From the NCBI GenBank assembly GCA_024305745.1, contig JAHRBS010000008.1, positions 496,001-560,000 on the forward strand: DNA of 64,000 nucleotides, in the 5' to 3' direction. The number at the start of each line of letters is the position of its first letter. Positions within the stretch are counted from its first letter, which is position 1. The translations under genes were made by a program, and so were the position numbers. This document shows, piece by piece, positions 60,986-64,000 of this stretch. The notes under the pieces are model-generated. The model saw nothing but the letters and a program-made list of their open reading frames with translations. It was not told the DNA's origin and did not search any database. Origin of the DNA: Polyporus tsugae. Taxonomy: Eukaryota; Basidiomycota; Agaricomycetes; Polyporales; Polyporaceae.

Positions 60986-61860
60986 ATGCTGACTCACCCC
61001 TCGTTTCCGACAGAGGTGTTCGAGGTTGTCATCGACGAAGGCAACGACTGTCTCGCATCTTAAAGCCACCTATCATTCACATGCAGCATATTCCTACCCC
61101 TTACTCGTTATCCCCTCTTCAGCAGCCTAGTCATCCGGACTGTGCAACAGCTGGAATCCTCCGGCGAGTTCCTGGATGCCCGTCCATGGATTCCCCCTCT
61201 CGTTCAGACGGTCCCTCTTCCGTTCACGGCCCCTTCTCACCGCAGCGATTCGCTCTGAAACTTCCCCCTACTCGATGTCGTTCCTGCTCATCTCTGGGAC
61301 ATGTGCGGGTAGCGTTTCGGCTGGAATCCTTCGCCAGTCTCCGTTGCTGTCTCTCTTGGGGCCGCCCTGTTGCAGAGACATCTAGTGCATTGGAAGATAC
61401 ACTCGTTGCCTTCCCTCCTGGTCATATTCTGTTATATCCTCCCTAGTGCCGGACGCGCAGGACTGGAAGAGCCGAGTTCTGGCGTCCGGCGCCCACCGTC
61501 AAACGTGCATTCCCGAGGCTCAATGAGCGGGGACTCTTTACCTTCCCGCGTAGTAAGTCAACTTTGGTCCCTTCTCCCGAGCCGCGCAGTTGATTGATTA
61601 TGAGCATGGTCCAACCAAACCAGACACCCAAGACCCATTAGGCCGTGAAGTGCCCGTGGCGTGCTTGGTCGCTGCTCAATGGATAGCAACCGCATCCTAG
61701 GACGGAACCATCATCGCCTGGAACGCAGAGAGTGGCAAGGCAGCGCACGAATGGTTGGCACACCGGGGCCCTGTTTGCGCTCTTGCGTTATCTCTCGACG
61801 ACCAACTGGTGTCTGTCGGCGGTGCTCTGGGCAGCGAGACATCACAGCGTAATGCAGACT
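60986..61860 (+). pseudogene. Truncated F-box / WD40 pseudogene, second copy
   Basis: This starts MLTHPSFPTEVFEVVIDEGND, an F-box start like that at 39027, and hits a TAA within 26 codons. IRTVQQLESSGEFLDARPW and IPPLVQTVPLPF follow in another frame, matching IRTLQKLESS of the first copy. The F-box end reads VKRAFPRLNERGLFTFPR and is followed by the same GTAAGT donor. The first WD40 block reads DGTIIAWNAESGKAAHEWLA and HRGPVCALALS, preceded by an in-frame TAG at 61698-61700 and cut off by 61860. The first copy reads SDGTIIIWDTDRSAI and WLAHRGPVHGLTLS at the same place. It clearly derives from a paralog rather than from the first copy itself, since some residues are better conserved here. Confidence 0.7.
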
Positions 61861-61984
61861 GGCTGACATGGTAGTGATAGGGTAAAGTTGCATTGGACTC
61901 TATCGTTGTAGAACGTCAAACGCCGACATATTAGATGCCGTACAGGCGAGACATACTTCACATTCGACCCATCGAACACGACCT

Positions 61985-63156
61985 TCAACTCTCCCCCATA
62001 CCCGCGCGGTTTCCCACTTGACACTCCGCGTCCGCGTCCCCAAAGCACTTCCCCCTCTCCCGTCTCAGATGGCGAACATACGCGTCCTTCCGGCTGAACG
62101 TCTTCCTGCACCCGCCGATCATGAACATCCCCTTGTACTCGTACACGTTCTCCTCGCGCACGAACCCCTTCTGCACCCCGCATTCGAGCGCGTCGATGAC
62201 CGGGACCCCACAGCAGACCCATGACGCGTCGTCGTCCGAGCGCGTGTGCGTCGCGACGTGCCGCTTCAAGTCAGGCGAGCGGTGGTTCCGCTGGACGTGG
62301 GGGCAGTATGGGCACTTCCACCTGTTCGTCGTCATGGTTGTCGTGGGGCTCGACGAGCCGGGGGTGGAAGGCGGTGTGGGGACGTGGACGTTGCGACGTT
62401 TGCTGACGACGAGACGGGGTCGCGACTGTGCGGGCTCCGGCGAGGGAGACAGGGAGTACGAGGAGTGAAGGGGAGAGGCAGAGCTTGAAGGGCCAGCTGG
62501 GTGTACGTCGCCGAGATGATGCGGAGAGATGTGTCGATGGTGATGGGCTTCCGATGGCTTCGACATGGGCGAACGGTGCACCGGGGGGTCTCCATGCACA
62601 TCGGGCACGAGAGATGTGATGAGAATTGGAGCGACGCACGGCACAGAAAACCCCTCGGGTTCGCGAGGTGCGACGCTGGAGGGCGAGATAGTCGGACGGC
62701 ACTGAATGGATGCGGTATCATAGGTCATCACATCGTATTGGAAGTGCAACCGTGTATGGGGGTAGCGGAGGTCATAGTGCGAGCCTACGTCGTAGGGTCC
62801 CGGTGGGATGGGGACATCCGAAGGGTGTGTTGAGAGAAGAGGCATAGGGTTGGCCATTGAAGGGAATCCAAAGGCTTGCCTGCACCGATATGTCAGTAAC
62901 GTGGGGTAAAAGGTCCACAATCGACTCACTGTGCATAATCGAGCTCATGTTGGTGTACTGATGATGGCTCATCATACATAGATGGCTCATCAGTCATGAC
63001 ATGGTTCCAGACTAGGGCCAGGTCGTCGAGGTTGTCACCGACGAGGACAGGTTCGCTAGGAGGAGGTACTCCATTGGCTTCGTACGATGAGTACGAAGTT
63101 GCGCCATAGGAGTAAGTCAAGTGGTGAGAAGCGAAGTGAGTCGTAGAAGCATTCAT
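61985..63156 (-). CDS. C2H2 zinc-finger protein (putative transcription factor)
   Basis: Two minus-strand exons (62930-63156, 61985-62879) sum to 1122 nt, 373 aa. The start MNASTTHFASHHLTYSYG is followed by a Ser/Pro/His-rich region up to residue 260. The C-terminal quarter has a zinc-finger array. WKCPYCPHVQRNHRSPDLKR with HVATHT is a C-x2-C...H-x4-H finger. A linker, WVCCGVPVIDALECGV, carries extra cysteines, and a second, C-x..-H finger reads GGCRKTFSRKDAYVRHLRRE ending RGKCFGDA. This split two-finger plan with a variable Cys-containing linker is common in agaricomycete C2H2 regulators. It is probably nuclear and DNA-binding; the target is unknown. Confidence 0.82.
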
Positions 63157-64000
63157 CCTGGGGGATGGGGAGGGAGACTTTGGGGCACAAGAGACTCGGG
63201 GGGTGTCGTTCCAGCCATGATGACTGGGGCTTTTATGGTGTATCGACTAGCAATGTGTCCAGGGCCCTGGGGCGGTCAATGTCATCGGGTACGGGTCCTT
63301 GGTCAAAACGCGGCGAGGAGACAAGCAGTCGCGCAGCCTGAGCCAGGATCGACCAAACAAGCATCCACAAAACTTGTCACCGTATCGACCCATCTTTCCA
63401 CGGTCCCTCCAGATCTTAGGCGCCTCCCTCTTCGCTTGTCACCCGAGCCCCGACAGATCCCGACATCCTCGGAGTGACCCATACTACTACTGTACTGATA
63501 CTATCACTGATAGTACTGTATCTGAGAGTGAGTCGCACCTCAAGTTCATCGGAGTCCATCCTCGAACAAAGCACTACGATTTTACCGCCAAGTTCTGCCC
63601 TGCTTGAGTGATTTTACTGCCTGGAACAATCTTGCGGCGATGTGACGATGATCACGGCCCACATTCAATGACTCGGAGTTCATCTGCAAACAGTGTGGCA
63701 TTAATCCACCATCGTCGTAAGTGGTCATGGCGTTCGAGTTGGGCTAATCATCAAGTCATCATTCTATGCACACTTGTACCCACGGATCTCTATCTCAAGT
63801 ATAGATATCTGTGCGTACTATAGTATTGCAGCCGCGCCAGACATCTCCATCCAACCGAGGTGGCCATCGACTCCAAGTATTGTCGTCGCGACCACGGGCA
63901 CTTAGATCGGTCCTCACGCCTGTAAGAAGCTTCAGGAATAAGCCTGCTTGACGTCGTTCCCGCCGAAGCTCGTTCACACCAGGGGAAAAGCTCGTGACTA
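63157..64000. other. Promoter side of the C2H2 gene and unassigned right edge
   Basis: Upstream of the zinc-finger gene. No coding block is recognised. A short inverted repeat (ATACTATCACTGATAGTACT-like) lies near 63498-63520. Confidence 0.45.

Overview
The window reads as genomic DNA of a filamentous basidiomycete, most likely an agaricomycete of the polypore type. Genes are broken by many short introns (about 35-75 bp) with GTRNGT donors and YAG acceptors. The gene families present (DUF6699, DUF6533, F-box proteins ending in a 'FPRLHERG'-like block, MATA-type HMG box) are typical of that group. No prokaryotic signals, CRISPR, rRNA or convincing tRNA were seen. Exon models were built by hand. 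Where the summed exon length is divisible by three and domain blocks join cleanly, I treat the model as reliable.

Left part (1-27.6 kb) is gene dense. In order it holds: a decayed MFS sugar transporter running off the left edge (-); an intact ten-exon type-B carboxylesterase (-); a perilipin-like lipid droplet protein (+); an Sds23/Moc1-type CBS-domain protein (+); a large DUF6699 protein (-); the two halves of a Vps39/TGFBRAP1 (Vps3)-like tethering subunit facing away from each other (CNH half on -, C-terminal half on +); cystathionine gamma-synthase (-) sharing a 386-bp divergent promoter with a TBC1D20-type Rab GAP (+); a second DUF6699 protein (-); and a RidA-family protein (+).

Middle part (27.6-49.4 kb) is gene poor. 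The only clear genes are an HMG-box transcription factor (+, 33-34.6 kb), a decayed F-box/WD40 gene (+, 39-41.6 kb) and a Ser/Pro-rich conserved hypothetical protein (-, 44.2-45.1 kb).

Right part (49.4-60.1 kb) is a tandem array of one gene family on the minus strand: four apparently intact paralogs and one remnant. Each encodes an N-terminal C-x10-C-x10-C-x2-H motif, a helical spacer, usually an Arg/Glu-rich coiled coil, and one C-terminal transmembrane helix on its own last exon. A unit of about 2.9 kb, carrying one paralog and the end of a convergent DUF6533 membrane-protein gene, is tandemly duplicated. I do not recognise a described family or function. This array is my candidate for a previously undescribed system. 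The window ends with a second decayed F-box/WD40 copy (+) and a C2H2 zinc-finger transcription factor (-).

The genes do not form one pathway. Housekeeping functions (sulfur amino acid synthesis, endosomal tethering, Rab regulation, lipid droplets) on the left give way to lineage-specific, duplicated and decaying families on the right.
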